From Aliiroseovarius subalbicans (lineage in GTDB: Bacteria; Pseudomonadota; Alphaproteobacteria; Rhodobacterales; Rhodobacteraceae), in the NCBI RefSeq assembly GCF_022678625.1, contig NZ_JALBYQ010000001.1, positions 1,043,895-1,107,894 of the forward strand: a stretch of DNA of 64,000 nt, in the 5' to 3' direction. Position 1 is the first letter of the stretch, and each line of letters begins with the position of its first letter. A model generated the notes under the pieces. The model saw nothing but the letters and a program-made list of their open reading frames with translations. It was not told the origin of the DNA and did no database searches. This document shows positions 54,459 to 63,864 of the stretch, piece after piece. Both the position numbers and the translations under genes were made by a program.

Positions 54459-54517
54459 GGTCTACCCCTCCAGTTCGGAGTCTACCGCGCCCGGAATGCG
54501 CTGGGCTTGTCGCAGAT

Positions 54518-54550
54518 CAAAAAAGGGCCCGATCCAGACAGATCGGGCCC
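54518..54550 (-). terminator. Terminator after the Ala-rich protein gene
   Basis: On the minus strand GGGCCCGATC and GATCGGGCCC form a 10-bp perfect stem with a 6-base loop, followed by six or more T residues. It lies just after the stop of the upstream Ala-rich gene. Confidence 0.85.
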
Positions 54551-54571
54551 CATTTTTCGATTTGATCGGGC

Positions 54572-55225
54572 TTAGAGGCCCATAGCGGCCTTGATTTGGT
54601 CGATCACGCCTTGAACCAGCTCGGGGTTCTCGGCAGCTTGAGCGATCGCCTGTTGCAGCGCGGCTTTTTGCAGCGTGCCCATCTCGCTGCCTTCAATCAT
54701 CTCGCCCAGCTTTCCAGCGTCGAAAGCGTCAGGTGTCAGGAGATCGGCAATCCCCATCGCGTCGCCAGCCGTATCCGCAGCGCCGTCGGTAACAGCATCA
54801 GTCACAGCGTCGGTCGCACCGGTCACGGCATCCGTGGCGGCGTCGGTGGCTGATTCAACGGCTTCTTCGACTGCCGCGGCAGCCTCAGCAGCAGCGGCTT
54901 CAGCGGCGGCAGCGGCTTCAGCAGCCGCAGCTTCGGCGGCAGCAGCAGCTTCGGCAACTGCGGCTTCGGCAGCGGCAGCGGCCTCGGCAGCAGCAGCTTC
55001 GGCAGCAGCAGTTGCTTCGGCCTCAGCGGCGGCGGCGGCTTCGGCAGCAGCAGCTTCGGCGGCGGCGGCTTCAGCAGCGGCGGCTTCTTCGGCGGCAGCG
55101 GCAGCTTCGGCAGCGGCTGTGGCGGCTTCCTGCTCGGCCATCTTTGCCTGTTGCCCGGAATACCAAGTGTATCCTCCGAACCCGACAACGACCAGAAGCA
55201 GCAGAATGATCCAGGTTTTCTTCAT
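54572..55225 (-). CDS. Ala/Glu-rich membrane-anchored protein
   Basis: The 217-residue protein has a signal-anchor (MKKTWIILLLLVVVGFGGYTWY), then a long low-complexity stretch of about 100 residues in which Ala and Glu alternate (AEAAAAAEAAAAEAA and variants), then a TDAATDAVT repeat and a folded-looking C-terminus (LTPDAFDAGKLGEMIEGSEMGTLQKAALQQAIAQAAENPELVQGVIDQIKAAMGL). The repetitive DNA (GCN/GCG runs) is prone to length change. It resembles TolA-like or envelope spacer proteins, but I do not recognise it. The complementary strand also has a long open frame of no significance. Confidence 0.75.
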   Translation of the reverse strand: MKKTWIILLLLVVVGFGGYTWYSGQQAKMAEQEAATAAAEAAAAAEEAAAAEAAAAEAAAAEAAAAAEAEATAAAEAAAAEAAAAAEAAVAEAAAAAEAAAAEAAAAAEAAAAEAAAAVEEAVESATDAATDAVTGATDAVTDAVTDGAADTAGDAMGIADLLTPDAFDAGKLGEMIEGSEMGTLQKAALQQAIAQAAENPELVQGVIDQIKAAMGL

Positions 55226-55416
55226 GGTGTGTTCCTCAACTTGTCACCAGACGCATTTTGCACGTCTCAGGGCAGGACTTGCGCCATAGGGTAGGCATTC
55301 GCAAGGGGAGAAACAGCGATCTTGCGTCAAAAGGCCAACTATCGGCTTGAAAGCGCCGGGGCGGGCCTTTACCTTCTGCGCCCAAGCTTGATGGCAATAT
55401 CAGAAGGAACGACACC

Positions 55417-55962
55417 ATAGCTCGCAGACCTCATAACGCCCCTCCGCAGCGTGACACCGGCCCCCGTGTGAACGATCGCATCCGGTCCGACGAAATTCGC
55501 CTTATTGGCGCCGACGGTGAAAACGTCGGTGTGGTCACCCCCGCGCGTGGCATGCAGCTGGCTGACGACGCCGGGCTGGACCTGGTCGAAATCTCGCCCA
55601 ATGCAAACCCGCCCGTGTGCAAGATCATGGATTTCGGCAAGTTCAAATACGAAACCCAGAAACGGGAAGCCGAGGCGCGCAAAAAGCAGAAGATCATCGA
55701 GGTCAAAGAGGTCAAGTTCCGTCCGAACACTGACACGCATGACTATGACGTGAAAATGCGCAACGTGTTCAAATTCCTGGAAAACGGCGACAAGGTGAAG
55801 GTCACCCTGCGCTTCCGCGGCCGCGAAATGGCGCACCAGAACCTGGGGCGTGAGCTGCTGGAGCGCGTGGCCGAGGACATCAAGGATCTGGGCAAGGTTG
55901 AAAACATGCCCAAGATGGAAGGCCGTCAGATGATCATGATGATCGGACCGCTGCCGAAGTAG
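55417..55962 (+). CDS. infC: Translation initiation factor IF-3, with an ATA start codon
   Basis: IF-3 binds the 30S subunit and discriminates against non-standard start codons. The conserved C-terminal domain ([26 protein letters not shown] ... [17 protein letters not shown]) is clear. The usual N-terminus, [21 protein letters not shown], is encoded in frame upstream of the first GTG (55468) and begins with an ATA codon at 55417. AGAAGGA lies nine bases before that ATA, and an in-frame stop at 55348 rules out an earlier ATG. The result is 181 residues, the normal length. A GTG start would lack a ribosome binding site and 17 conserved residues. Confidence 0.93.
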   Translation: MARRPHNAPPQRDTGPRVNDRIRSDEIRLIGADGENVGVVTPARGMQLADDAGLDLVEISPNANPPVCKIMDFGKFKYETQKREAEARKKQKIIEVKEVKFRPNTDTHDYDVKMRNVFKFLENGDKVKVTLRFRGREMAHQNLGRELLERVAEDIKDLGKVENMPKMEGRQMIMMIGPLPK

Positions 55963-56041
55963 ACCTTCAATGATGTGAAACGCTCCTTCGACCGGCAGGT
56001 TTTCCATGAAAACACGGCCGAGAGCATCCAGACAAGAATTC

Positions 56042-56072
56042 AAAGCCCCGGCGAACAACCGGGGCTTTTTCT
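56042..56072 (+). terminator. Terminator after infC
   Basis: AAGCCCCGG and CCGGGGCTT form a 9-bp perfect stem with a 7-base loop, followed by T residues. Confidence 0.85.
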
Positions 56073-56099
56073 TTTCTAGATTAATGCCTTACGGCTGGC

Positions 56100-56663
56100 T
56101 CATTCGCTCCAGCCATGCACATGAACATCACGGCCAGAATGCTGCTTCATGATGTCGACCGCCAAGGCCTCTTTGTCTTTGTCGATCGTGCGCACCCAGA
56201 TCAGAATACCACCATTCTTGAGCTGATTTTCATAGTAATCCTTGTGATGCTTGTCGACACGACGGGCCAGAATGATGCCCAATGCCGCAGACGGGCTGCC
56301 GCCAATCGCGACGGCCGCAACCGACGCGGCCACCGTGCTGGCCGGGGTCAAAAGCGACAACAGCGCAGCATAGGATCCCAAGAAGAAAAGCCCGCCGATG
56401 ATCCCACCTTCAAGCTCCCCCATCGCCTCTTCGGATACGAATGCGGCGCGGGGGGCGTCGGGATTGTCCTCCAATTCTTCAGGCCGAAGGAAGGCGGATC
56501 CCAGCTTCTCGATCATCGCCTCTTCGCTGCCAAGAACCGAAATATCATAACGGCTGAACCCGGCCATCATCAGATCGTACATGGCCCCTTGCATCGACTT
56601 GACGCTGTCGAAAACGCCTACGGCTTCGGGGATGTTGATATATGTGGTGTTTTCATGGGACAT
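56100..56663 (-). CDS. Membrane protein with stress-protein-like N-terminal region
   Basis: The 187-residue protein starts MSHENTTYINIPEAVGVFDS at the ATG at 56663. Residues 10-60 resemble the N-terminal part of general stress proteins with a GV-FDSVKSMQGAMYDLM pattern, and two hydrophobic helices follow (GGIIGGLFFLGSYAALLSLL; VAASVAAVAIGGSPSAALGIILARRVD), separated by a short loop. The C-terminal tail is hydrophilic and ends in His residues. I cannot name it; a role in envelope stress is a guess. It is convergent with infC. Confidence 0.7.
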   Translation of the reverse strand: MSHENTTYINIPEAVGVFDSVKSMQGAMYDLMMAGFSRYDISVLGSEEAMIEKLGSAFLRPEELEDNPDAPRAAFVSEEAMGELEGGIIGGLFFLGSYAALLSLLTPASTVAASVAAVAIGGSPSAALGIILARRVDKHHKDYYENQLKNGGILIWVRTIDKDKEALAVDIMKQHSGRDVHVHGWSE

Positions 56664-56750
56664 GACGTGCCTCCATTCCTTAAAAAACCAACTGGAGAAT
56701 GATAGCACCAAATCGCCGGTTTCGACGTTGATGCAAGTCACGCAAAGCGA

Positions 56751-56778
56751 AAAAGGCCCCGCGATTGCAGGGCCTTTC
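56751..56778 (-). terminator. Terminator after the coxM gene
   Basis: On the minus strand AAAGGCCC and GGGCC(T)TT-type complements pair around TGCAATCGC and are followed by T residues. It lies 22 bases after the coxM stop. Confidence 0.75.
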
Positions 56779-56799
56779 TGTCAACTTACTTGGGACAAC

Positions 56800-57579
56800 T
56801 CAGCAGGCGGCAACAGCCCGTTTTGCCATCACGCCGACCAGATGCGCGCGATATTCGGGCGATCCGTGGATGTCGCCGATCATGTCACCGGACGGGGTCA
56901 GGCCGTCCAGTGCCTCTGGTGCGAAGTTGGCCGACAATGCCTCTTCGGCGCCGGCCCAGCGGAACACGCCATCTTCGGACGCGCCAGTGACAGCCACGCG
57001 CACGTCCGAGCCTTTACGCGAGACGAAGACGCCCACCAGCGCAAAACGGGACGCAGGCTGGTCGAACTTCACGTAAGCCGCCGCGTCCGGGATCGGGAAT
57101 GTCACCGACGTGATGATCTCGGTTTCATCCAAGGCCGTTTCGAACAGGCCCTGGAAATAGTCATCCGCGGCGATGTCACGCGCCGAGGTGACGATGGTCG
57201 CCCCCAGACCCAAGGCCGCAGCCGGATAGCAGGCCGACGGGTCATTGTTGGCAAGCGAACCACCGATCGTGCCGCGATTGCGCACTGCCGGATCACCGAT
57301 GCCCCCCGCCAGCGCCGACAAGGCCGAAATCGTGTCGTCCGCCGCCACATCCGCGTGACAGGTGCCCGCGCCGACGGTGACCGTGCCGCTGTCGGACGAT
57401 ATCCCCTTCAGCTTGTCGATTTTCGCCAGCGAGACCAGCACGGACGGGGCCGCAAGGCGCTGTTTCAGCGTGGGGATCAGGGTCTGCCCGCCCCCCAACA
57501 CCTGCGCGTCCTCATGCTTGCGCAGCATGCGCACGGCTTTGCCCAGTTTGGAGGGCGATTTGATGTCAAATTCATACAT
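56800..57579 (-). CDS. coxM: FAD-binding subunit of CO-dehydrogenase-like enzyme (CoxM)
   Basis: The medium subunit passes electrons from the iron-sulfur subunit to quinone. The 259-residue protein has the FAD motifs LGGGQTLIPTLKQRLAAP and RNRGTIGGSLANNDPSACYPAA of the xanthine oxidase/CODH family. TAAGGAGGACAGGAC precedes the ATG. It is the third gene of the operon in the order S-L-M, the order typical of form II enzymes. The downstream terminator closes the operon. Confidence 0.95.
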   Translation of the reverse strand: MYEFDIKSPSKLGKAVRMLRKHEDAQVLGGGQTLIPTLKQRLAAPSVLVSLAKIDKLKGISSDSGTVTVGAGTCHADVAADDTISALSALAGGIGDPAVRNRGTIGGSLANNDPSACYPAAALGLGATIVTSARDIAADDYFQGLFETALDETEIITSVTFPIPDAAAYVKFDQPASRFALVGVFVSRKGSDVRVAVTGASEDGVFRWAGAEEALSANFAPEALDGLTPSGDMIGDIHGSPEYRAHLVGVMAKRAVAAC

Positions 57580-57591
57580 GTCCTGTCCTCC

Positions 57592-59952
57592 TTACTTCTG
57601 CATTGCCGCCCAGACGCGCGAGGGCGTCAGGGGCATGTCGATATGGGTGATGTCGCTGCCGCCACGTCTAAGCGCATCGACGACGGCATTCACCACCGCG
57701 GGCGGGGATCCGATCGCGCCGGCTTCACCGCAGCCTTTCACACCCAACGGGTTGTGGGTGCACGGCGTCTGACAAGAATGATCGACCGTATAGAACGGCA
57801 GATCATCGGCGCGCGGCATGGCGTAATCCATGAACGAGCCGTTCAGAAGCTGACCGTCCTCGTCATAAACCGCGCCTTCCAGAAGCGCCTGGCCGATGCC
57901 CTGGCCGATACCGCCATGCACCTGACCGTCGACGATCATCGGGTTGACGATATTGCCGAAATCATCGGCCGCCGCGAAGGCTTCGATCGTCACCTTGCCA
58001 GTGTCAGGGTCCACTTCGACCTCACAGGCATAGGCGCCGGACGGGTATGTGAAGTTCGCCGGGTCGTAAAACGCGGTTTCTTCCAACCCCGGCTCGATGT
58101 CTTCGAGCGGGTAGTTGTGCGGCACGTAAGCGGCCAGGGTCACATCACCCCAAGCCACCGATTTGTCGGTGCCTGCCACGCTGAACTCACCGTTTGCCAG
58201 TTCCACGTCACCCTCGGCGGCTTCCATCAGGTGCGCCGCGATCTTTTTCGCCTTGGCGATGATCTTTTCCGTCGCTTTGAACATGGCCGAGCCGCCGACC
58301 GCCAGCGAGCGCGAGCCATAGGTGCCCATGCCCATCGGCGTGTTGGCGGTGTCGCCATGCACGATCTCGACCATGGAAGGATCAATGCCGATCATCTCCG
58401 CGATCACCTGCGGGAAGGCGGTTTCATGCCCCTGCCCGTGGCTGTGGCTGCCGGTCATCACGACCAGCCCGCCGGTGGCGTTCACCCGCACCGTGGCGCT
58501 TTCATACAGACCTGCGCGCGCGCCCAATTGGCCCACAAGGTTCGACGGCGCAATGCCGCACGCCTCGATATAGCAGTTCACGCCCAGACCGCGCAGCTTG
58601 CCCTTGGCCTTGGACGCCGCGGCCCGCTTTTCAAAGCCCGCAAGATCCGCGATCTCTTCCAGCTTGTCCATCGTCGCGACGTAGTCCCCGGTGTCATACT
58701 CGACCGCCACAGGCGTGGCATAGGGGAACTCGGTGATGAAGTTCTGACGGCGAAGCGCAATCGGGTCGACGCCCAGTTCCAGCGCAGCCTTCGAAATCAC
58801 GCGCTCCAGCTGATAGGTCGCCTCGGGACGCCCGGCCCCGCGATAGGCATCGACCGGCACCGTGTTGGTGAACACCGCCTTCACGTTCACATAGATCAGC
58901 GGCGTTTTGTAATTGCCCGCCATCAGCGTGCCATGCAGCCAGGTCGGCACCGACGGCGCGAAGGTGGACAGATAGGCGCCCATGTTCGCGTGGGTGTCCG
59001 TGCGCAGCGCGGTGAAGTTATTGTCCTTGTCCAGCGCCAGCTGGATTGTCGTCACGTGGTCACGCCCGTGGGCATCCGTGATGAACGCCTCGGAGCGGGA
59101 TGAGGTCCACTTGACCGGCCGGTCAATCGCCTTGGCCGCGAAGGTGCAGAATGCCTCTTCGGCATAATGGAAAATCTTCGATCCAAAGCCACCGCCCACA
59201 TCCGGGGCCACAACCCGCAGTTTGTGTTCGGGAATACCCAACACGAACGCGCCCATCAAAAGGCGGATCACATGCGGGTTCTGGCTGGTGGTAAACAGCG
59301 TCGAATCGCCCGAGGAACTGTCGTAGTCGCCAATTGCGACGCGCGGTTCCATCGGGTTGGCCACCAGACGGTTGTTGACCAGATCCAGCGTGGTGACGTG
59401 GGCCGCGTTCTTGAAGGCTTCTTCCACCGCCCCCTTGTTTTCCTCAACGAACCCCCAGTCGTAACACAGGTTCGACGTCAGATCGTCATGCACCTTGGGC
59501 GCGCCGTCGGCCAGCGCGGCTTTCATGTCAACCACGGCGGGCAGCTCATCAATGTCAGCCTCGATCGCCTCGGCGGCGTCGCGGGCCTGTTCGGCGGTTT
59601 CGGCAACCACAGCGGCGAACGCATCACCCACATGGCGCACCTTGCCCTGGGCCAGAACCGGATGGGCCGGTTCCTGCATCACTTCGCCGTGCTTGTCGGT
59701 GATCTGCCAACCGCAGGGGATGCCCCCCACCTCGGCGAAATCCGCGCCAGTAAACACCCGCACGACGCCCGGCATTTCCTGGGCAGCGGATGTGTCCACG
59801 CCTTTCAATGTGCCATGCGCGACCTGCGAGCGGGCGAAGGCCACATAGGCCTGGCCGCGCTTGTTCATGTCGTCGGTGTAGTTTCCCTTACCGGTCAGGA
59901 ACCGGATATCTTCGCGCCGCTTGTTCGGGGCGCCAATGCCTCCATCAGCCAT
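57592..59952 (-). CDS. coxL: Form II molybdenum hydroxylase large subunit (CoxL-like)
   Basis: The 786-residue molybdopterin protein carries the catalytic site of the hydroxylase. The diagnostic loop is AYRGAGR ([14 protein letters not shown]), the form II signature, rather than the AYXCSFR of bona fide CO-oxidising form I enzymes. The active-site Glu is in [15 protein letters not shown] near the C-terminus. Form II enzymes in roseobacters usually do not oxidise CO, so the true substrate is unknown. GGGGAGAATCAGAC precedes the ATG. Confidence 0.92.
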   Translation of the reverse strand: MADGGIGAPNKRREDIRFLTGKGNYTDDMNKRGQAYVAFARSQVAHGTLKGVDTSAAQEMPGVVRVFTGADFAEVGGIPCGWQITDKHGEVMQEPAHPVLAQGKVRHVGDAFAAVVAETAEQARDAAEAIEADIDELPAVVDMKAALADGAPKVHDDLTSNLCYDWGFVEENKGAVEEAFKNAAHVTTLDLVNNRLVANPMEPRVAIGDYDSSSGDSTLFTTSQNPHVIRLLMGAFVLGIPEHKLRVVAPDVGGGFGSKIFHYAEEAFCTFAAKAIDRPVKWTSSRSEAFITDAHGRDHVTTIQLALDKDNNFTALRTDTHANMGAYLSTFAPSVPTWLHGTLMAGNYKTPLIYVNVKAVFTNTVPVDAYRGAGRPEATYQLERVISKAALELGVDPIALRRQNFITEFPYATPVAVEYDTGDYVATMDKLEEIADLAGFEKRAAASKAKGKLRGLGVNCYIEACGIAPSNLVGQLGARAGLYESATVRVNATGGLVVMTGSHSHGQGHETAFPQVIAEMIGIDPSMVEIVHGDTANTPMGMGTYGSRSLAVGGSAMFKATEKIIAKAKKIAAHLMEAAEGDVELANGEFSVAGTDKSVAWGDVTLAAYVPHNYPLEDIEPGLEETAFYDPANFTYPSGAYACEVEVDPDTGKVTIEAFAAADDFGNIVNPMIVDGQVHGGIGQGIGQALLEGAVYDEDGQLLNGSFMDYAMPRADDLPFYTVDHSCQTPCTHNPLGVKGCGEAGAIGSPPAVVNAVVDALRRGGSDITHIDMPLTPSRVWAAMQK

Positions 59953-59967
59953 GTCTGATTCTCCCCT

Positions 59968-60450
59968 TTATTCAGCGGCCACGGCAACATCCTGACCGGA
60001 TGCCGCCATGATCGCTTTGACAATGTTGTGATAGCCCGTGCAGCGGCACAGGTTGCCCGACAGATGCGCACGTACCTCAGCCTCGGTGGGCTTCGAGTTG
60101 ACCTTGAGAAGCGCTGACGCCGCCATCACCATGCCCGGTGTGCAAAACCCGCATTGCAGACCGTGATGGTCCTGAAACGCCTGTTGGATCGCGCCCAGCG
60201 ATCCATCTTCGTTCGCCATGCCCTCGACAGTGGTGACCTCGGCCCCCTCGGCCTCGGCGGCGAACATGTTGCAGCTTTTTACAAGCTTTCCATCGACATG
60301 CACCGCGCAGACGCCGCATTGCCCGGTGTCGCAGCCGACATGGGTGCCGGTCATCCCCAGCGCCTCGCGCAGATATGTGGACAAGAGCATGCGCCCTTCG
60401 GCAGGTGCCGAAACAGCCTTGCCATTCACGGTCATTTTGACCTGTGCCAT
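59968..60450 (-). CDS. coxS: Small [2Fe-2S] subunit (CoxS-like)
   Basis: The 160-residue iron-sulfur subunit has two cluster motifs: the plant-type [21 protein letters not shown] and the second [16 protein letters not shown] ... [17 protein letters not shown]. It passes electrons from the molybdenum site to the FAD subunit. The start is the ATG at 60450 after CCAGGGAGGATACC. It is the first gene of the S-L-M operon. A half-palindrome TGTTAGCG lies about 30 bases upstream. Confidence 0.95.
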   Translation of the reverse strand: MAQVKMTVNGKAVSAPAEGRMLLSTYLREALGMTGTHVGCDTGQCGVCAVHVDGKLVKSCNMFAAEAEGAEVTTVEGMANEDGSLGAIQQAFQDHHGLQCGFCTPGMVMAASALLKVNSKPTEAEVRAHLSGNLCRCTGYHNIVKAIMAASGQDVAVAAE

Positions 60451-60573
60451 GGTATCCTCCCTGGATTTTGTATTGTTGTTAGCGCCAGCAAAGCACGACA
60501 GGCGGGTTCTGAGAACCCCCCAATATCGCGAGAGTTGCAGTTTTCTGACCATTCGGTTGAATTCAGGCGCCCA

Positions 60574-60600
60574 TCAAACAAACAAGCGTGCCGAAGGCAC
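60574..60600 (-). terminator. Weak hairpin after the molybdopterin-binding gene
   Basis: GTGCC and GGCAC pair around GAA (TTC on the minus strand), followed on the minus strand by a T-rich run CTTGTTTGTTT. It lies just after the stop of the upstream gene. Confidence 0.45.
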
Positions 60601-60609
60601 TCCTCTGGA

Positions 60610-61593
60610 TCACGCCTGCCGATCGCGCATCCGGCCGCGCTGCGGAATGTCCTTGAGCAGCCCGCCCACCCCCATCGCGGCAATGTCCCCCGGGGTCACC
60701 GGCACGCCACACAGGATCCGCTCCATCACCCAGTCCGCACCGTTCAGCGCCGGAGACCGGGCGCACCCCGGCAGGCCAATCACCGGACGCCCGTCCAGTG
60801 CGCCCAGAAACAACAGGTTGCCCGGATCAACCGGCATACCGAAGTGATGCACAATACCCCCTGCAGCGCGCAGAGCCTCCGGCGCCACGTCGTGCAGGTC
60901 CGAGGTGGCCGATCCGGTCAGGATGAACAGCACCTCACCGGCGGCCATTTTCAACGCATTGGCCAGGGCATCAACCGAATGCGGCACGATGGTGTTGGCC
61001 CCCAGCGTCACGTCCAATCGGACCAGCCGTTCGCTCAGAACCCGGTGTCCCTTGACGCCATCATCCGCGCCGAAGGTGGTCTGGATCAGCCCCGCCTGCG
61101 ACACGACTGGCGTGCGCAGGGACAGAGCGCCCTGCCCAGCCTCACAGGCCGCCTGCACCGCGTCATCCGCCACGCCGTAGGAAATAACTTTTACCGTCGC
61201 AACCATGCCGCCCGCGGCAACCTGCTTCCAGGGGCGGAGCGTCGCCAGAGTGATCATCGGGTCCACCCGGTTCAGCGCCGCGACCCGGTCCGCATCCACG
61301 TCAACAATGCCCGGCCCCTCCGCGATCAGGTTCACCCGGCCCGTCGTGGCCACACTGGCCCGTAGCCCTTGCCCGCAGATCGCCGCCGCCACACGGGTTG
61401 CGGCCGCGTCCTCGGCCACGTCCTCTGGGTCCAACCGCGCCACGGTGAGCTCGGACAAACCTGCGTCGGACAAGGCCGATAAGTGCTTGCGCTCCAACAC
61501 CAGCCCTTTTTTCAACCGCCCACCCGGCACCGCGACGGAATGCGCCAGCACCGCGCCAAGCGCGTCAGATATGGGAACAGGCCCGAACTTCAT
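60610..61593 (-). CDS. Molybdopterin-binding-domain protein, cofactor insertion
   Basis: The 327-residue protein has a MoaB/MogA-like domain in the C-terminal half (VLFILTGSATSDLHDVAPEALRAAGGIVHHFGMPVDPGNLLFLG), the segment of molybdopterin-binding proteins such as MoeA/CinA, and an N-terminal region of unknown fold starting MKFGPVPISDALGAVLAHS. Such genes accompany form II CODH-type enzymes and probably help insert or modify the molybdenum cofactor. I use the ATG at 61593; the stop of the upstream XdhC-like gene overlaps it by 4 bp. The exact activity is not known. Confidence 0.8.
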   Translation of the reverse strand: MKFGPVPISDALGAVLAHSVAVPGGRLKKGLVLERKHLSALSDAGLSELTVARLDPEDVAEDAAATRVAAAICGQGLRASVATTGRVNLIAEGPGIVDVDADRVAALNRVDPMITLATLRPWKQVAAGGMVATVKVISYGVADDAVQAACEAGQGALSLRTPVVSQAGLIQTTFGADDGVKGHRVLSERLVRLDVTLGANTIVPHSVDALANALKMAAGEVLFILTGSATSDLHDVAPEALRAAGGIVHHFGMPVDPGNLLFLGALDGRPVIGLPGCARSPALNGADWVMERILCGVPVTPGDIAAMGVGGLLKDIPQRGRMRDRQA

Positions 61594-62558
61594 CCGCGTC
61601 GCAGCCGTTCGATGATCTGCGCCATCACCGACACGGCAATCTCGGCGGGGGATTTCGACCCGATATCCAGCCCGATCGGCGCATGGATGCGGGCGATCTG
61701 GTCCGGGCTGAAACCCCGGTCGACCAACCGTTCGACCCGTTTCGCATGGGTGCGTGTGGACCCCAGGCAACCGACGTAAAACACATTCGAGACCAACGCG
61801 GCCTCAATCCCCGGATCATCAATCTTCGGGTCATGCGACAGGGTCACGACAGCGGTGCGCGCGTCCAGCCCGAAACCGGGCAGAATGTCATCCGGGTAAT
61901 CCTCACGAATATCTTCGCCAGGAAACCGCTCTTCGGTGGCAAAGGCGCCGCGCGGGTCGATCAGAAGCGGATCGAACCCGGTCATGCGCGCCATCGGGAT
62001 CAGCGCCTGGGCGATGTGAACGGCGCCGACCACGACCATGCGCAGGGGCGGATTGTGGATCGCCACGAAGGTCACACCATCTTCCTCGAAGCCCGACCGA
62101 TCACCACGGAAGCGGTCGTCATGGCCGTCGCGGGCCACCGCGCGCACCCAGCTTTCGGTGTTCACCACATAGGCGACCGGCACCCGTTCGGCGCGCGCCA
62201 ACACCAATTCGGCCAGCAACAGCTCGCTCAGCCCTGCGCCCACCGGTTCGACCAGGATGCGGATCGTGCCGCCACAGGCCAGCCCGACCGCAAACGCGCT
62301 GTCATCCGACACGCCGAACTCCAGAATGCGGGATTTTCCGTCTGCCAGAGCCTCCTGCGCCTCAAGCACCACCGCGCCTTCGACGCAGCCGCCCGAGACC
62401 GAGCCGGCGATCTCTCCGTCACCAGAAATGGCCAGTTGGCTGCCAACCGGGCGTGGCGCGCTGCCCCAGGTCTGCACAACCGTGGCTAGCACAGCCCCAC
62501 TCCCGGCCCGATGCCAGGACAGGGCGGTTTCGGGAATGTCATCAAACCTGTTTGTCAT
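61590..62558 (-). CDS. XdhC/CoxI-family molybdenum cofactor protein
   Basis: The 322-residue protein belongs to the XdhC family, which protects and delivers sulfurated molybdenum cofactor to molybdenum hydroxylases. Signatures include ATVVQTWGSAPRPVGSQLAI, SVSGGCVEGAVV and, in the C-terminal half, VGAVHIAQALIPMARMTGFDPLLIDPR and VVTLSHDPKIDD, with the Rossmann motif. GGGGGAAGG-type sequence precedes its ATG weakly. It overlaps the next gene by 4 bp. It belongs with the cox operon for cofactor loading. Confidence 0.93.
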   Translation of the reverse strand: MTNRFDDIPETALSWHRAGSGAVLATVVQTWGSAPRPVGSQLAISGDGEIAGSVSGGCVEGAVVLEAQEALADGKSRILEFGVSDDSAFAVGLACGGTIRILVEPVGAGLSELLLAELVLARAERVPVAYVVNTESWVRAVARDGHDDRFRGDRSGFEEDGVTFVAIHNPPLRMVVVGAVHIAQALIPMARMTGFDPLLIDPRGAFATEERFPGEDIREDYPDDILPGFGLDARTAVVTLSHDPKIDDPGIEAALVSNVFYVGCLGSTRTHAKRVERLVDRGFSPDQIARIHAPIGLDIGSKSPAEIAVSVMAQIIERLRRG

Positions 62559-62613
62559 GGGGGAAGGTTGCCTGCCAAGCGATGGCGGCGCAAGGGCAAA
62601 GGCTCATCCCGTT

Positions 62614-63864
62614 CTACTCGATCAATGACATCAACCGCGCTTTTTCGCCCGCATCGTCAGGTCGGGAAATCGCCTGGGCCAGATCCATCAGCGACGCGAT
62701 ATTGTGACCGGCCCGAAAGCTGTCGACATGGGGCAACATGGCGCGGATGCCGGCAGCTTTGGGGGCAAACCCGTCCCAGCGCAACAGCGGGTTCAGCCAG
62801 ATCAGGCGGCGGGCCGACAGTTGCAGCCGCTCAACCTCGCGCGCAAGTTCGTCGGGATCGTCGCGGTCCAGCCCGTCGGTGATCAAAAGAACCACCGCCC
62901 CCTGCCCCAGCACCCGGCGCGACCAGTCGCGGTTGAATTCGTGCAGGCAGGCACCGATCCGTGTGCCGCCCTCCCAGTCCTGCGCCTCGGCCCCGGCGGC
63001 GGCCAGGGCCACGTCGACATCCCTTGTGGCCAGATGGCGGGTGATGTTTGTCAGCCGGGTGCCGAACGTGAAGCCATGCACCTTGGCCCAGCCCGCGCCC
63101 TGAGTGTTCGCCACCGCATGCAGGAAATGCAAAACCGCCCGCGAATAGGCGGACATCGAGCCGGAAATGTCGCAGATGACCACCAGGTTCGGCCAGCGGA
63201 TGCGCTGTTTCTTCACCGCGAAATTCTGCAACTCCCCGCCGGTGCGCATCGCCTGCCGCAGGGTGCGGCGCCAATCCACCGCGCTGCCCTGCGGATGGGC
63301 CATGCTGCGACGGGACAGCAGCGGTTTCACCGGCAGGGTCAACCGCGCCAACATGCGCTTGGCTTCGGCCATTTCCGCATTGGACATCTGTTCGAAGTCC
63401 AATGAGCGCAGCCGTTCCTCGGAGGACATGGTCAGGGTCGCGTCGATCTCGATCTCGGTGCCCTCGCCCTCGGGCAGGTCCGGCGCGTCACGCTCAACCC
63501 CGTCCAAAAGCGCCTCGGCAGCGCGCTTTTCACCGGGTTTCGCCGCGCGTTCTTCCTGCACCCCGCGCACGGCGGGCAACATCATGGCCATCATGTGCTC
63601 CAGGTATCGTGGATCGCGCCAATAGAGGCGAAAGACCTGGGCAAACACGCGGCGTTGTTCCGGTTTCGACACGAATACGGAATGCAGCGCCCAGTAGAAA
63701 TCAGTTTTTTCGCTGAAGCCCGTGGCGGCAATCGCCCGCACCGCCTCGATCACCTTGCCCGGCCCCACCGGCAACCCTGCCGCCCTGAGCGCACGGGCAA
63801 AATGGGCGATGTTCGCGGCCAGCCGCGGGTTGTCTGGCAGCTCAAACGGCGGGAGCTCGGTCAT
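62614..63864 (-). CDS. coxE: VWA-domain protein CoxE
   Basis: CoxE partners with the CoxD AAA+ ATPase to mature the molybdenum-copper or molybdenum active site. The 416-residue protein has an N-terminal helical region (NPRLAANIAHFARALRAAGLPVGPGKVIEAV) and a C-terminal von Willebrand A domain with the metal-ion site motif VVICDISGSMSAYSRA and GTRIGACLHEFNRD and LLITDGLDRDD. It starts 4 bp inside coxD (ATGA overlap). The form II CoxL in the operon would be its client. Confidence 0.92.
   Translation of the reverse strand: MTELPPFELPDNPRLAANIAHFARALRAAGLPVGPGKVIEAVRAIAATGFSEKTDFYWALHSVFVSKPEQRRVFAQVFRLYWRDPRYLEHMMAMMLPAVRGVQEERAAKPGEKRAAEALLDGVERDAPDLPEGEGTEIEIDATLTMSSEERLRSLDFEQMSNAEMAEAKRMLARLTLPVKPLLSRRSMAHPQGSAVDWRRTLRQAMRTGGELQNFAVKKQRIRWPNLVVICDISGSMSAYSRAVLHFLHAVANTQGAGWAKVHGFTFGTRLTNITRHLATRDVDVALAAAGAEAQDWEGGTRIGACLHEFNRDWSRRVLGQGAVVLLITDGLDRDDPDELAREVERLQLSARRLIWLNPLLRWDGFAPKAAGIRAMLPHVDSFRAGHNIASLMDLAQAISRPDDAGEKARLMSLIE

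Noticed and set aside
54675..55289. A 204-residue Ala/Ser frame on the plus strand.
   Set aside because: It is the reverse reading of the GCN repeats in the Ala-rich gene and has no start context or independent feature.
56581..59103. An 840-residue open frame on the plus strand.
   Set aside because: It is antisense to coxM and coxL and shows no family motif.
57592..60450. True CO dehydrogenase (form I).
   Set aside because: The large subunit lacks the AYXCSFR loop required for the Cu-Mo site.
60477..60490. TGTTAGCGCCAGCA upstream of coxS as another CceR-like operator.
   Set aside because: The left half matches but the right half has two mismatches, so it is not a convincing palindrome; noted only as a half-site.
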